Below, piece after piece: positions 37,501-51,538 of a stretch of DNA of 64,000 nt (position 1 is its first letter; every line of letters begins with the position of its first letter). The DNA lies in the NCBI RefSeq assembly GCF_000764305.2, contig NW_025942288.1, positions 558,001 to 622,000 on the forward strand, in the 5' to 3' direction. Below the pieces are notes generated by a model, which saw only the letters and a program-made list of their open reading frames with translations, searched no databases and was not told the origin of the DNA. Both the position numbers and the translations under genes were made by a program. The stretch comes from Hyalella azteca. Taxonomy: Eukaryota; Arthropoda; Malacostraca; Amphipoda; Hyalellidae.

Positions 37501-40500
37501 ACATCTTTTGCCTCTGTAATGAATCATGTCTCTATCGACGAAGCAATGTGAAAAGAAATCAACCGCTTTCAAATGCCAATTTTTCCCAATCGAAATAGAA
37601 AATAATAAATTATTGTAAATTTTTACTTCTTCGCCTTACCCTTGTGTTATTTATTTATAGTAAGTGTAATGACACTGAAATCAAGTTGTTTCTGTTAGAA
37701 TTTTCCATGCATAATTTTCTCGTCTAATTCATGTTGTATTGAAATGGTTAATGATCTACCGGACTTTTATTTAGTTATATTTTACGCATGGGCTCATGTT
37801 CTGTTCAACTTGGACATCAATTGCTCGGCAATAGTTAATTTCCTTAGATACTCTTGCACTTCGCATTGCAAATCCTTTAAACTGATTCGCTGTTTTCGGC
37901 ATAGATCATCAATTCGCCTTAAGATCCAATCATGAAAAAGCGAAGGCTATCCCCGAATTAAGCTCTTCGTGATGGTATGAACTGGTGCCGCTGTCAGGTA
38001 TGAAGCTATGTTTATGATGTGTGCAAAAACTCAAAGCCGTGAAAGTTTGCCTGATCTCACTTCTGCCATCATCATTTGGCCATATATACTTGCGCTTCTT
38101 GAGGCTAGGGCGCTACATTACTTAATGCGACGTCATGCCGAGCGAGGACTGCGCTACTGTTGGGTGCATGTCCCTATGTCAAGATGAATTTTCTTGCCAG
38201 TCTCATACCTCAGTTTTGTAAGTATATTCCTGTTGATAGCGTTTCCCTAAGCTTCCCATTGCTTTATTGTGTATTTACAACGTGTGAAAGGATTTTTGCG
38301 GCTTATTTGTTACAAGTTGTGTTGCGTATCAATTAACTGGGATTCACGTGGCGTGCCCTACTTGATGGAAAATTTGTCTACCGACACGGTGGTTTAACTG
38401 TTCAACTTTAACATTTATGTAGACTTCTAACATGAGATGATTCTCAGTTTTCATGGGCCTCACTTCGAGAATGCCGTGGATTGCATCGAAATTTGTCTCT
38501 CCATATTTCAAGGTAACTTGAATCTGATGATTGTTGTCGATTAATCCTTCTTGTTTAGTAAAATGGTAGTTTCGATTTCTTCAATAGCTCATCTCGAATC
38601 GGTTTCTACTGATCTCGAGCAAGATTGATCTAGATTTTCGTATCTGATTGAATTTTTTTTTATTTGTCTTATTAAATTCAACAACAAATTGCGTCCAGCG
38701 ATTGTTGCTGCGCGCTGCTGAACTCTTGCGTATACATGACCTATACGGATGATTTGTCGAACTTCTACGCCACATTGCTATGTTTTTTACTGGAATCGCT
38801 AAATAAGCGCTCGTTGCAAGATTTGTTCAGCATTAATTTTTCCCCGTTAGCTTTTATTTTATTTGGCTGAGGAATTTAATATAGATGTTTATTTAATACG
38901 TATGAGGCTTAATCTGGAATTATTTCTTTCAGCGTGAAGATATATCAGTGTTACGTCTGTTCTATATACACCATGTAGTTATACCGATTGTGCTTTCGTA
39001 TTTACGTATCAAAGATCAAGAAAGTGGAAAGGAGAATCATAGAATAAAAATGATCTTTGGAGGCTTTTTATCATCGGAACAAAGGCCTCGACGTGGACTG
39101 TAAATTATCTATAGCATTAGGATAGGACGAGATTTACAATTATTATATTCGATGCTCCTCGTCGGATTGAGGCGATACGTTTTTCCGCCGATGCAGCTTT
39201 GCGTGCAACTTTTCTCTCGCAGTAGCGGTCGTTAACTGCCACTTATACGGAGCATCACTTCTTTAAATTGTTAAATTCTCGACGGCCTCGCATAGCTCGC
39301 GCGCTTTGCGAGATAGCTTCGGTTCACGGACGCCCTACGGCCAGCCTGTGACCCTTGCCTTGTCAAGTCTGCCCTTGCCTAAAATGTTTTCCTTTTTTTC
39401 TTCTAAATTTACACCTAGAATTCTGTTCATCATTTTCAAACTACGCTGCTTTACTGTTTGGAATGGCAATGCAGACTAATTAAATTTCATTTAGATAGTT
39501 CGTAATTATTCTGTTATTCAAACTGAAAAAATATTGTTGATTATGCATCGTTGGTGACTTTTGAATAGTCTAACCTTGACTTGAACGGCAGGCACTGCAT
39601 GTGTAATCGTGTGATAAATACATAGCGATTAAAGATTCATTGATCCGAACTCTTGGTCTGTTAAGCTCACTACGATACTTGTCTCTATTATTTTTTCCAG
39701 TATATCCTTGAAGATATCAAGATCGTATATATTGTTTTCTGTTGCTCGCGAACTCCATACAAATTAAGCCCGCAATTAATCATAGACATAATCGATCATA
39801 AAATGCATAAATTTTCGCATATCAACATGATTAATGGTGGAGTAAAAGGTACGCGTAAAGCCAGGATTTCTGTGGTCATCGCAACCGATCATTTGTGCTT
39901 CAGTGATGAGTGAAGTCGGCTGCGTGAGGTCAAAAATTCTCTGGCGTCCGTCAGCTACGCCGCGGTAACGAGCTGCCGTTGAATCGTTACTCGCGACCGT
40001 TACGCAGACGGAATTTTTAGACGTTATGCTTCTTCAATTACTGCTCTCCAGGTGCTTACTCCGACGATAACTTGTTTTGCGTTTTCTAGTTATCAGATAT
40101 ACGATGACTAGATAATGCAACTGTCACCAAGGACTAACGAAATATCATTTTTACATCGAATCCATTATAATACTGTTGTATAAAGTGCACTGCAATAATT
40201 AACCTCAATATCTTTCAAAGTACCTGGTATTTCAAGTTTAAAAATGCGCGACCGTAAAGACACTGCGTACGTGTGTTGCGAGTTTTCACAGTCTTCTTTG
40301 CCGGGGAGAAATTTTAAATGATCTTGACGACAGGTCGGCCTCGTGCGGCATTTACAACAATCTGATCGACGATCCACATTTGCTTGCTCTGTGCTTCACT
40401 GTTATAACACACTGATTTTTATTCTTTTTTTGTTTTTAATTTTTCAATTTGATTAATTCTTTGTAATCCATCACATCCGTATAACTCTTATTCGTTTACT

Positions 40501-43500
40501 TGTTGCTCATAAAATCATCTTAATATATTATCGTTGAATAACACAGCCTCGCATCGTTTAAGAGAACGTACCAAACAAGAGACAATGTACTCGTCAAACA
40601 TTCAATGATAATTTTTCACTTCTTGTTGCCATAAATTGTGTCGTTTAATTTTATTTAGTGTATTTTGTCTGAATTCGTGATCGGCTCAGACGTTTCAAAT
40701 AAACTAAACATTTCAAGAACTAGACGTTTAGTGAATTTCCACGAGTGTTGAAAAATTCGATGCCAGCCAGTGTTCAATGATTCTTCTGCTTCTCTAAAAT
40801 AAATATTTAATGGTGATGGTTCGTTTAAGGTTTAAGCAATCGCTTCATCTCTCAACCGTTACTTGGCATTGTTATACACCTGTGTTTCTTTATCACGTCT
40901 TTCTCTAGTTTTGTTCATTCAAGATTGTAATTTTTAAAGTCCGATTCGAGCTGGAAATTCCAAAGCGTGACCTCTTACGGCGAGCGCCTCTGAGTCGCGC
41001 TCAGTGCTGATTTTTTTGCGTGCTTTTCTGCCTTTCTTGTTGCAGAAGATTTGTTTATATTTTTTGATGGATATGAACTGTTCTTTCTTGTTATCAATTT
41101 TGTGCGTATCGTTGTTACGCCTTGGCTTCAACTGTGCTATCTTATAATTCTCGCGGCCATGTTGGCATGAGCTTGTTTGTGCATTTATTCATCGGATATG
41201 ACATCTATCCGGCTGGTGACATTTTCTTTTCCGTATGACCGTATTATTTTTTAAGCTTTCTGGGAAAGCGAGATAGTAAATATTTTTTGTTACATTCTCT
41301 CGCATCATGTTTATTTACGATTCTCAAATTTTGTCAGTTGATATTCCAGAAGCCATTCAACCCCTACTGCCTTCACATGTCTTTGAAACCTCAATAATGA
41401 CTCGTCTCTATGAACAATGAGTATGATTGCTGTTGTAGCCTTCTTCCGAGTTAGTCGTATATTAGTTGCTTCGTTTTCACCTACACTAAGTAGCTCAGCT
41501 TATATTTCCTCGCAAGCTTCCATGAGTTCCTCAATTGCATGTGGCGACCACTGACAGGACGTCGGTTGTGCCCATGCATTTCTGCAGACCTTATATGAGG
41601 TCTCTTTTGTCTTTTCCTTAACCGCCTTTACATTATTTATTCAAACTTGCCTTTGAACCGCCGGAGATTTAGATATGTCGCGACTATTGTGGATATACTA
41701 ATTTTACTGATATATTAAAGTATTGAAGTCAACGCATTTGGTCGCTGGAAGCTAGTAGACTTCATGGCATAAATCACCATCAACCTTGTTTTTATTCAAG
41801 AAATCCCGTTTTGCCTTGCAAAAATATAGATTGAAACTACACCATCTTCTAAGAGCGAATTGAATTATATCATTCTCCCATATCTGGCGAAACAATCTGC
41901 CCAACTCGTTCGCTAATCGAGTTGGTGTGTTTACTGAACTATCGGCCAAGTCACTTCAGCACACAGTCGCAGCGTACGGCATGCAGGCGTACGGCTGTAC
42001 AAGCGGACGATGTATGCTCACAATTAACCATCTTTTTTATTGCTGGTGTCGTTGTGATGTTCGCAGCTGCCGTGTTGTCATTTCTTGTGCTGAACATCAC
42101 GACTCTTGTCCAACCCCTGACATTTCTTGTGTTTTGGTCATTCATGTGATATATCTATATTCTGCTAAGATTGCGCATTCAATTGAGTCACCATTTTCTT
42201 CATTTTTTTTTCAAGGACAAACTCAATCCATTCATTGTATTGGTTTTGTCCGGCATTTTCAACTACACAAAAGTATGAATAGATTTGCTAGCGAATTTCG
42301 GCGAAAGGGGACCGTGTTTCTTACGTTGTTTTTGACTTTAATATAAAACAAGGTAGTGTATTACCTTATTACCTAAGGTAGTTTTATTCGGGGTGGTTTG
42401 GTTTCATTGTAATGCAGACGATGTTCAGTCGTTAAGAAGCAAATCCCGAAATCCCCTTCAGAATGCGGTTCGCAAGAACTTGAAGGTGGTTGATTGGTTA
42501 CTCGCTGGAAGAACAGGTGACAAATGCGTTATGTAGAAATAAAGTTATGCCGGCCAGTCTCAGGATCAGATTAAACATAAATGTATGATTAAAATAGGAA
42601 GAACAGTTGAAGTTTTTGATGCTTTTGAAATAGAGATAAAGTGATGAAGACTTATGGCCAAGGTTTGAACAGTAATTGCACTTTTTAAATCTGCATGAAA
42701 ATGTGTTTTTAAAGAAAACATTTTTTGGATATTCCCTGAAAAAAAAAACGCCTAAACATCACTCATACCGCATACTATACTGCCGATGACACAGCTGATT
42801 TGTTGCATTGAGTGTCAGAAGCTTAAGTTGTCGTAGACTTGATGAAGTTCATCTCGATTAGTTATAATTGGTCTTTAAAATGACTGAGAAGCTTCCTCAG
42901 GCAGTGTCTTGATGGCCTTTCAGTTTTTGCCTCTTGCTTAGCGCCTTCGATGTCGGTCAGCCGACACTACTTACGTAGTTTTAGTCATAGTTGAACAGAA
43001 TTTTTACTCCTACTGTACTATGCTAATTTAATAAATCTAATGGCCTTACTTTATTTTCCGATAATGCCGATAAATTTTTGATTTGTCGTCAATAATTTAA
43101 AAAATAATTGCATTGTTACATTTTCTTTTGAACAAGTGGACAATTTTGTTACAAACATATTTTTATTAAACAACTCTAAGCTGTTTTTGTTCCATAGTGC
43201 TCCGCCTTTTAGTCCACTATTTTTTCTGACTCGCCTGGCTCCTCGTGTCCAGGAATTTCCTTGCATTTATTCTCTCGTTCTGCATCCAATTATTCTTCTT
43301 GACCGGCTAATTTTCCTGGAATCTATTTTCTTAGAATGCCTTTGTAAACCAACATCAAGTGTCAAGCACCAGCTGCTAACTGTTAATGTTACATCAAATC
43401 AGCGTTTAGAGCTGTTGAAAATTATGAAATTTGAGATTGTCTCGATAATTTGCTTACCGCTTTGTGAAAATTTATTTGATTCAGGAAGTAAGTTAATGTT

Positions 43501-46500
43501 TAAAAAAATAAAGGGATTCTCGTTTCTCAGTTCAGCTCCATTGTCGGTTAGACCATCCTAAAAAGTAAATTTTAAGTTAATTAACTGATTGTATTTATTT
43601 TCTAAAATTGTCGAACTGACGATGGAACTGGACTCCGAAAAGTTAATCCTTTAATATTTTCAAACAAAAGCTAAGCTTAACTGCCGCACAAAGTAAGATT
43701 CTAAATAGTATTGGTGGAGCCGTTTAGTGCCTATAATAATGGACACTTACATATTCAACCAGCTGTGCTTTGTCTTGTTTCTGCTATTATAGCGGAATAA
43801 TGAGAAAACATTAGAATGATAGCTAAGTAGACCAAATTTAAAACTGATACTCCATTTTTATGTACAGGAAATTTACTTTTCACTGAGCGCCTAACGTTGA
43901 AATAACGTTTATTAAACGTTGTTTCAACGATAACAACTCGCAATTAATGTTGTTTCAAACGTCATTTGCTATGAGGGTATTCACTGTGGAGTCATCTTTG
44001 CTCTCTGTTCTCATCACCCTCTTAAGTACCTTCCGAAAGTCGTACTCCTGAACTGCCTGCCTCATGGGTTACTTCTTTCATTAATAGGACGCCTCGGGTC
44101 TGGACCAGGGCTTTCCTTATAAGGACTCTCAGACATGCAGACGTGTTCTGCAGATTGTGTCGATACCACAGGCCGTATTTTTGCTCATCGTCTCGTGGCT
44201 TTTTATCGCATACCGCGTAGAGTATTGCACTTACAATCGCTGCTAATCGACCGAAAGCTATGCTAAGCCTTCGACATTGGCGCTTTTCTATGTCGAGTCG
44301 CTAACTTAAGCTTTGGCATTGAATTTGAACCAGCGTAAGGTAGAAAAATTAGTGTAATTCTACAAGAGGGCATTTTTCCGTATCTTTATTTTTGTATAAG
44401 GCTATTGTATTAATTATACAATTCAATTGCCGTAAATATGCTTCTTAGCCAAACAAATCGATTCAAAATTTGTCGGGGCAGATTTTATCTATATGATGAC
44501 GAAAATTTCCTTGCTGCATCTATAATTGGTTCATCCTGCTGAACTGGAGAGCTCATGGACCTGGTCATGCGCATGACTCACACGTCTGTGTATTTCAGTG
44601 ACGCACGCGTACGGAGTTCAAACGATTTACTGGCAAATATGGCCCTCGATGTTTGCTTAGATTTCCTTCTGTGGTCTTTGCGGCTTTCTCTGTGTGTAAC
44701 TTGAAGGTCTTGTCGTAAATGCTGGGCCCGCGCGCTTATGTGTCTCTCCGCTGATTTTGGACTTATTATAGGCAAAGGTCTCAAACGTGTATGAGCCTAA
44801 TTCTCCTGCTACGTAACGTATCTTACTTTAATATAAATGTGGTTATTGGCTCTACGCCGTTTTAATTACTCAAATTTGAAACTTGTTGAATGAACATACA
44901 ATAAATATTTCCAATATTTGCGTGGAATTCAGTTTTTATTCCAAATTAATGGTTGAATTGCAACGTACGAAACATTAGCTTTTTCCATAATTCGACGGCA
45001 TTTTACGCAATTTAATTGTAGACATTTTCGAGCCGATTGAAAATTTCTACTTCTACCTTCAGATGTTGTTTATCAATATTTTGCGTCGTCCATTTTTTGT
45101 AACCTTCGTCCGCATCCTTTCCAATAACATCATCCCTACAAGTGAACAAAAGCTTCGTGTATTCTTATCTCGTGAACTAATGGTTTAGAGCCCTAAAACA
45201 GATAGCACATATGCTTACCGAAGCTCGCTGTGCCAAGGCTGCATTTTAAGCTAAGAAGCAACCGATCGCAACTTGAAATTGCTGTTCACGATGTTCATTT
45301 ATTTATTGTGTGACAACAAAATTTTTCAGCGAGTCTTATATTTCCGCACTCTTAGAGCAATGGTAAGAAGTTAAAACCATCTGGCATTTATCTCGGTTGT
45401 AATGCTTGAGTTGCTGTCAAGCTCGAGTTGTTTTATTAGCGTCAATCTTCATCATAATCAGGATTCAGAACGTCGCGCGTCCCAAAAGAGGCCAGGACTG
45501 CATGCAGTGCATGCTTTCTATTTGCCGCAACTTCTAACCTACTTCTCGCATCCTGCGCTCATGCCCGACAACCCTGCCCGTACTGCGTCCGTGTTTCGAG
45601 TTCGGGCCAGACAAATGGCAATATTTTCTCAACATAAATGACAAATATAGTATTACTCCCAGCCCAAACTTTATGAACGTTTGATTTATATCTGCACCTT
45701 TCCTTAATAGGGAATACTTGCGTAAGTCATCACAAATTTCTTCATGAAGTCTTGGTCATCAATAAGGTATGGCCTCGCAGTTAGAGCGATCTTGCGCGAT
45801 CGATATAGTGAAAAATTTTCTCAACTGAAAAATTTCGAAATTTATCTCCCAATTTATCTCCTTATCCTCGCAGTTTTTGTCATATTCTCCAAGCTCTGCA
45901 CATGGATTTGTGTGAAATTTTCAGTAAAGCATTAGAATATCAATATTTATAATTTTTCGAAAGTTCAATGATAGACGACGTTAATGAATTGAAATAAAAA
46001 ATCGACTGAATCATAATTCGAAATCCCTTCTACCTACTGCTGAACGCGAGTTTCTTTTTAAGATGCTAACTTGCAAATCCGTGAAATGCATGCCTCATTA
46101 ATGCATATTCACGTTCGTTACGGCTGCATTCCATGTGCGAATGCGTTGTTTCGCCTTTTTCCTGTTTTTTTTACGTGTGTTTGGTTTCGCTGGCTTCGCC
46201 TTGCTTGCCGCCGCAACTTTCTAACTCGCCCCGCGATGGCTCGCGTCTCCGATGAACTTCGCGATCACCTTATCTGCCTTCTGCTCAGCCTGTCGCGAGA
46301 AAATAAATGATTTGATGACATTATTTCATTGAAATAACACTGGATGCTTGAATAAATTTACATTTAAATACGTAAACCGTAATACATTACACTAATATGG
46401 AGTGTAAATTGCGATACTTTTGGTATTAATGGCAGAGAAGAGAAGAACTTTGATGATCTTCTTGGAAATGTTTGCAACTTATTTGCATTTACTTAAAATT

Positions 46501-46884
46501 TTTCTCATAATAATCTCAATGAATTGACTCGTTTTTTAAATATTTAAATTATATAATACTCATTTTTTACACCATTTTAACTTCAATAATAATGATCAGC
46601 CGAGTAAACTTTTGACGCCATTTCGATGATTTGATTCCTTCCATGTTGTATTTGTATTTTGTTACCAAATAAAACAAATAATTATAATATTTATTCTCCG
46701 GTCATAATACCACCAATAGCATATCTCCAACTCCTTATTTCTCGATCGTATTTCAATTTATTCTGTGATAACCTGCAAACATATACGAATCGTATGCATT
46801 TTTTTAACTACCATGCTATGGTTATTTATTTGTGAATAAGTTCCATGGCTGGCATTAATTTCACTATTCGTTGCTGTTGTTCAG

Positions 46885-47048
46885 ATCTCTGACATCATGG
46901 TGGGCCAGAAGGAGAACGTTACGGCCAAAGAAGCTCTGCTGCGCTGGGCTCGTCGTACCACGCACAAGTACCCTGGCGTGAACATCAACAACTTCACCAC
47001 CTCGTGGAGGGACGGCCTCGCCATGGTTGCCATCATTCACCGCAACAG
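46885..47048 (+). CDS. shot: Spectraplakin CH2 domain, first exon
   Basis: The acceptor ttgctgttgttcag ends at 46884 and the donor AG|GTGAGT starts at 47049. The exon is 164 nt, entering in phase 0 and leaving two bases of a split Arg codon. The peptide begins ISDIMVGQKENVTAKEALLR and ends in TSWRDGLAMVAIIHRN(R). AKEALLRWA, the NNFTTSWRDGLA motif and AIIHRNR are classic CH2 features. This exon can be entered from the CH1 exon (23383) or from the alternative first exon (33204), since both end in phase 0. It is therefore the branch point between actin-binding and CH1-less isoforms. Confidence 0.98.
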
Positions 47049-48115
47049 GTGAGTTATCCTTCGATTTTTTTTTGTTCGAAGGTATTTTCTCCAACACCCG
47101 TTATTCGTCCTAATTTCTTGAAGTGAGTTATACGTATTTGCGTAAATGTCTTGTGTATGTGGTAACACAATTTAGGTAACTCTTTTATATGCTCCTAACT
47201 TGTCCCAAGATTATGACCAGAACATTATTCGGTGACCAGGACTGTACGTGAAGTTCATGTCAATTGATCTCCAATAATAATATTATAAAAAAGCTTTTCT
47301 GAATGCTCAACTACACTTCATGGTTCTAAACAATCAAAGATACTTTCTTGGAATCTCAATTCTTGTAGTCTTGAGAAGCAACCACTTTTGGTAGTGTCAT
47401 TCCTATTGCATTTGAATTATTATTGCGATTTTAATAAACAAGAGCGCTTACTTCAAGGGCGAGAATGATTCACCTACTCTCATTTTGCCTCGTCTGAGTT
47501 ACTTATGTCTTTTTAACTTTAATTGATATGTGCACATAGTTTTGGGACGCAAAATCTAGTTGTTAAATTAGTGAATCAAAAGTTTAATTTGGAAATTAAA
47601 ACACGAACCGAATTATTGCGTTTTCTAAAACATTAGATATTATATTAATGAAGGTTGACATAGAATGTGTTTCAATCATGCCAATAATTTTCAAATATGT
47701 TTCTAGAAAGTTGTTATGAATTTTTGCTGCTGTAGTTTGAACGCTAATTTGATTTGCTTCTTCGCTGGTCGAAAACTCCTAGGAATATTGGCTTCTGACT
47801 TCTTGATTTTTTTCGCTATTTCGTAAATGCTCGTTTTATTTATTATAAAGAATTTTGGAAACTTAAGAATTCAAATTAACTAAACAACCAAATTTTTTTA
47901 ATTATTTCTAACCGTCTCTTTCGACAAAATAAGTATTTTTATTAGTTTTGTCTAATATTTACAGGCTTTCTAGTAGACGATTTTCTTTTGAATTGAACGA
48001 TTTGATGTCACTACCTGCCAGCCATATTTTATTTGCTGAAATGAATCCTGTATTTTCTGCCATATTTTCTTACGGTCTTCTTCCATCTCCACTTTCCTCC
48101 CTGCTGAATTGCCAG
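47049..48115 (+). other. Intron within CH2, 5' part
   Basis: AT-rich sequence without exon candidates up to the strong pyrimidine tract (48071-48105) that precedes the 39-nt cassette. Confidence 0.7.
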
Positions 48116-48154
48116 TGAACTAATAAACATGAGAGCTGCGGGAGCCCCGCCTCA
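48116..48154 (+). CDS. shot: 39-nt microexon candidate inside CH2
   Basis: A strong polypyrimidine tract (ggtcttcttccatctccact followed by ttcctccctgctgaattgccag) ends at 48115 and a good donor, GTAAGTCC, starts at 48155. The entry phase left by the previous exon (AG) completes as AGT. The 39 nt then read ELINMRAAGAPP and leave CA, which the next exon completes as CAA. Inclusion thus changes HRN-R-PDLVDW to HRN-S-ELINMRAAGAPP-Q-PDLVDW, in frame and with no stop. All other phases contain stops. I know of no such insert in relatives' CH2, so function is open. It could alter the CH2 surface and the actin-binding equilibrium. Confidence 0.6.
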
Positions 48155-50244
48155 GTAAGTCCAACCCTGCAGTCAACATCGTTTCCATGTGACTTTATGT
48201 CGAATCTTTTCCGTCTTATCCGACATGAAAAATGTTTGTCAATCAGCCCCCGTGAAACGTGCATTTTGTTATCTGGTTGTCCATAATTAACGTACCTTAG
48301 TTCATCACAATTTGTTCAAGGCCTTGGAATCTTCTCGTCTACTTGATTTTTCATCGCTTTCGTAAATCAATTGCATGTTGACTAAATTTTATTTTTGTCT
48401 ATGTCCTCAATGTTACGATTTAATGTATGGATCTTTATTATACGTATCAGTGTAATATCTTCGAATCACGTAAAATTCATGTCTGGACAATGGTCATTAT
48501 AATTCACAATAATTAACGACTGAGAAGAAATTCCCAATAGAATAAACTACCCTGTGCTGTACTCCAATTATCACAGCGCTACTACATTCGAATTATTCCT
48601 GGTGACCTCACTTGGTAAACCAACTGTGCAAGAATTGTCTATGGGAGATAATCTCACGTGTACCGATGTTGTCATATTTTTGACATAGTCGTGAACAGCT
48701 CAGTGTTGCCCAACCCCTGGAAATTTTGTTCCCCCGAGCAGGTGCAGTTTTAGTGGTCCGCGTGCGCATGGTAATTTATTTAGGTTACGTGTTACTGCTG
48801 CCACACCTAAATCTACCTTTATATTTTTTGAAATTTTAAATAAGTTCGATCTAAACTAAACGTTCGCGAATACAGTCCGCATGCCTATATAGGAAAATAA
48901 TAACCAAATGGAGACAAATTTTATTGAATGATACCATAGTGGACAAAGCACGTATTCTCTAAAAATATTAATATTCCATACTCCTTACTGGATTACTGGA
49001 CTTGCGCAGAAATAACCTGATAGATTTGCTAGTCGAGGTTGACAGTAACCTGGCATTTACCCTAATAATCATTATATTAATTTAATGATTTTTAGGGAAA
49101 ACCTAGGCGACACAAATTTCTTGGTAGTCCATGTTATTTTTTTCTAAACTATACAGTAATGACAGCAATATCGATAAGAAGTAACTAGATGAATATTCTG
49201 GCGGCAGTTTCACTCCTTTTTAAATACCGATGATTTATCAAAAAAAATTGAATGCTATCCATCGTCCGGTCTGCAAAGTACGCTCATTGTTAGGGGCTTG
49301 GGACTGCATCATTGAATAAAAAAATCCAGAAAAATGTTGGGTTCTTCGGATGAACCGCGGAATTCTTCCGGAATAATATTTTTGTTCGTTTTATGCGCAC
49401 ATCCTCCCAGCTGTTTCACCATGCATGAAAAAGAAAATTTTACCTATCTAGCAATTTTAAGCTTAATTTAAGGCTAGTTCTGAACTAAGTTTGTCTTAGG
49501 CTTACTATTTAAATCGCATGTAGTGTATAGTTATCTGCATCTGTGCTGCCGTATCTTAAATAGCCTCTAAAAATGGCGCAATATAAATGACGCTAATTTT
49601 GTGCCAACGCATCCAGGCTAAGCTGGAAGTAAAGTAATTTTCTGTTTATCTTTGATGTTTCTGTTTGTCTTTGATGTCCTTCCATGCCTGCCTGAAGTTT
49701 TGAGGCGCGTTTGTTGCATCAGCAAATTAGTATCATAAATTTATAAATTCTGCATAAATTGCACATTAGACGACATGATGAAGGTAATTACGAATGTTCA
49801 AGGTACCGAAAATTATAATTCAAACCTACTAAGTTGCTTCTTGATTGGATCTTCTGTTGTCTTTTACTGAGAATCTCCAATATCTTATAATTTATTCAAG
49901 GAAATTCTGTGCCCTAGAAGGATTTTCGCCTGGGATGTCTTTTCGATGTTATGTTGTCCGTGAATCTTGTGTTTTGTAGTTTTGTTCTCGGCATCAATTC
50001 TCGTGTTTATATGTTCACTTCTCTGTAAGGTTTACTGTGCTTTTATCTCAATTCCGTAGTTCCTTGCCATTTTTAAGGTTCATTTTGTCCGCTATTTACT
50101 TTAATTTTTGAAGGTACCTAGTGTTAAATAATTACTTCTATAACGCAAATGCTCGGGTGAAATTATCAATAAGCCTATTAAATACCTGTTAATAATCATA
50201 ATGCAATGAAGCAAGAAGTTTATACTATTGATATGAATGAACAG
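48155..50244 (+). other. Intron within CH2, 3' part
   Basis: About 2.1 kb of AT-rich sequence. I see no repeat array or coding signal. Confidence 0.7.
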
Positions 50245-50360
50245 ACCCGACCTTGTGGACTGGCGAGCTCTGCGCAACCGCAGTCCCCGCGAGCGCCTGG
50301 AAGTCGCCTTCAGCGTCATGGACAAGGAGTACGCGGTGACACGACTGCTCGACCCTGAAG
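50245..50360 (+). CDS. shot: Spectraplakin CH2 domain, second exon
   Basis: The acceptor gaatgaacag ends at 50244 and the donor GAAG|GTGAGT starts at 50361. The first base completes the split Arg, then PDLVDWRALRNRSPRERLE follows, ending VTRLLDPE and one base of the next codon. PDLVDW and the (G/A)VTRLLDPED motif are diagnostic of the CH2 C-terminal half. The 116-nt length leaves phase 1, matched by the next exon's DVDTPEPDEK. The donor lies at the head of a tandem duplication that repeats the GTGAGT twice more. Confidence 0.98.
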
Positions 50361-50610
50361 GTGAGTAAAGTTTATTCACAATAAGTGTGGCAAATAACGA
50401 AAGTTTGGCTGTTCTGAAATAATTTAAAATAATTTTTGAAATTAATACGCGGTAAACTGACTTCTCTGTATTGAAAGTGAGTGGCACCATTACTCACAAT
50501 AATTGTGGCAAATGACTAAAATTTGGCTGTTCTGAAATAATTCAAAATAATTTTAGAATTATTGCGCGGTATACTGACTTTTCGATCTTGAAAGTGAGTA
50601 ATACGCAATT
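50361..50610. repeat. Tandem duplication starting at a 5' splice site
   Basis: A unit of 116-117 bp beginning with GTGAGT starts at 50361 and 50477. A third GTGAGT begins a short partial copy at 50594. Shared segments include gtggcaaat, tttggctgttctgaaataat, aaaataattttt/aaaataatttta, and cgcggta(a/t)actgact. Only the first GTGAGT is preceded by coding sequence; the later two follow ttgaaa. Confidence 0.92.
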
Positions 50611-51538
50611 ATATAAGATTTTTTTATAATTATCTGGCAAGATACAAGGAAATTAGGCCATTAAATATTGAAATCCTAAAATATTTAAACTATGTTAGCT
50701 TGGTGTGAAGAGTTAATTTGAAGTTGTTATCAAAATATTGGGAGTATGTGAAACAGTTATTGCTTCAAATTTAGGCTCAAATAAAAACAAAATCAAAGAA
50801 ATCGCCGTGTGTATAACCTGTGAAAATTTAAGAGTCGATATGAGATTTAATGTCGAATGTTGATTATTGCAATTTTTTAGAGACTTTTTAACGTCGTTAA
50901 ATGTTAATTTTTCAAATTATTACAATTCATGTATACAATAAAAATTAATTTGTGATTTGAGTGAATTACAAAAATTTTTTGAAGAATTTGAAAAATTGAA
51001 GCTCAATTCATCAAATATAAATGTCATTTGAAGGGAGTTTCTGATGCATTTTTTCAAATTTTTTTACATCTGTTATGATATTTCAAACCTCGAAGCTACA
51101 ATCATAAATGTTAATCACGTGTGCGAATGACCACTCATTGGCAACATTCATCTCACTCGACCCAATTTAGGCGAGTGACCTGCCGCTGAACGCGTCTTAC
51201 TGCTGCCTAACGCCATGCTTGATATTTATTGCCTTCGTTCCTATAAACCCTCAATGAATTCAAGTGAGAGTTTGTCTCGTAAAATCCAGTGACGCTTCCT
51301 CATGCAGCTCTAGGAACGGCGTTCATTACAACTTATTTGGGCACGTCTATCTCTGGCTGTCGCTGTCAAGGGCGCCGGCTACTGTCCACCAGATGCTTTT
51401 ACTCAATGAAATCTGCTGGTCTCTTTCTATGGACGGGGCATAAACTTGCCTGATTTTAGTATAGGCTTTATTAGAGCGATGGATGTCACTTATTCATGTT
51501 GTTGAAACCCATTGTCGACTTTTTCTTGATGAAGGCTA

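Larger units (their letters stand above)
33205..46884 (+). other. Second part of the long CH1-CH2 intron
   Basis: About 13.7 kb, mostly AT-rich. It contains a 45-bp tandem repeat at 35546-35710, a possible cassette exon at 35769-35834, and an AT-palindromic run near 37439-37500. I found no supported nested gene on either strand. Confidence 0.65.

Noticed and set aside
45710..45720. Acceptor (cctttccttaatag) followed 11 nt later by GTAAGT.
   Set aside because: Eleven nt would shift the frame; treated as a decoy pair.
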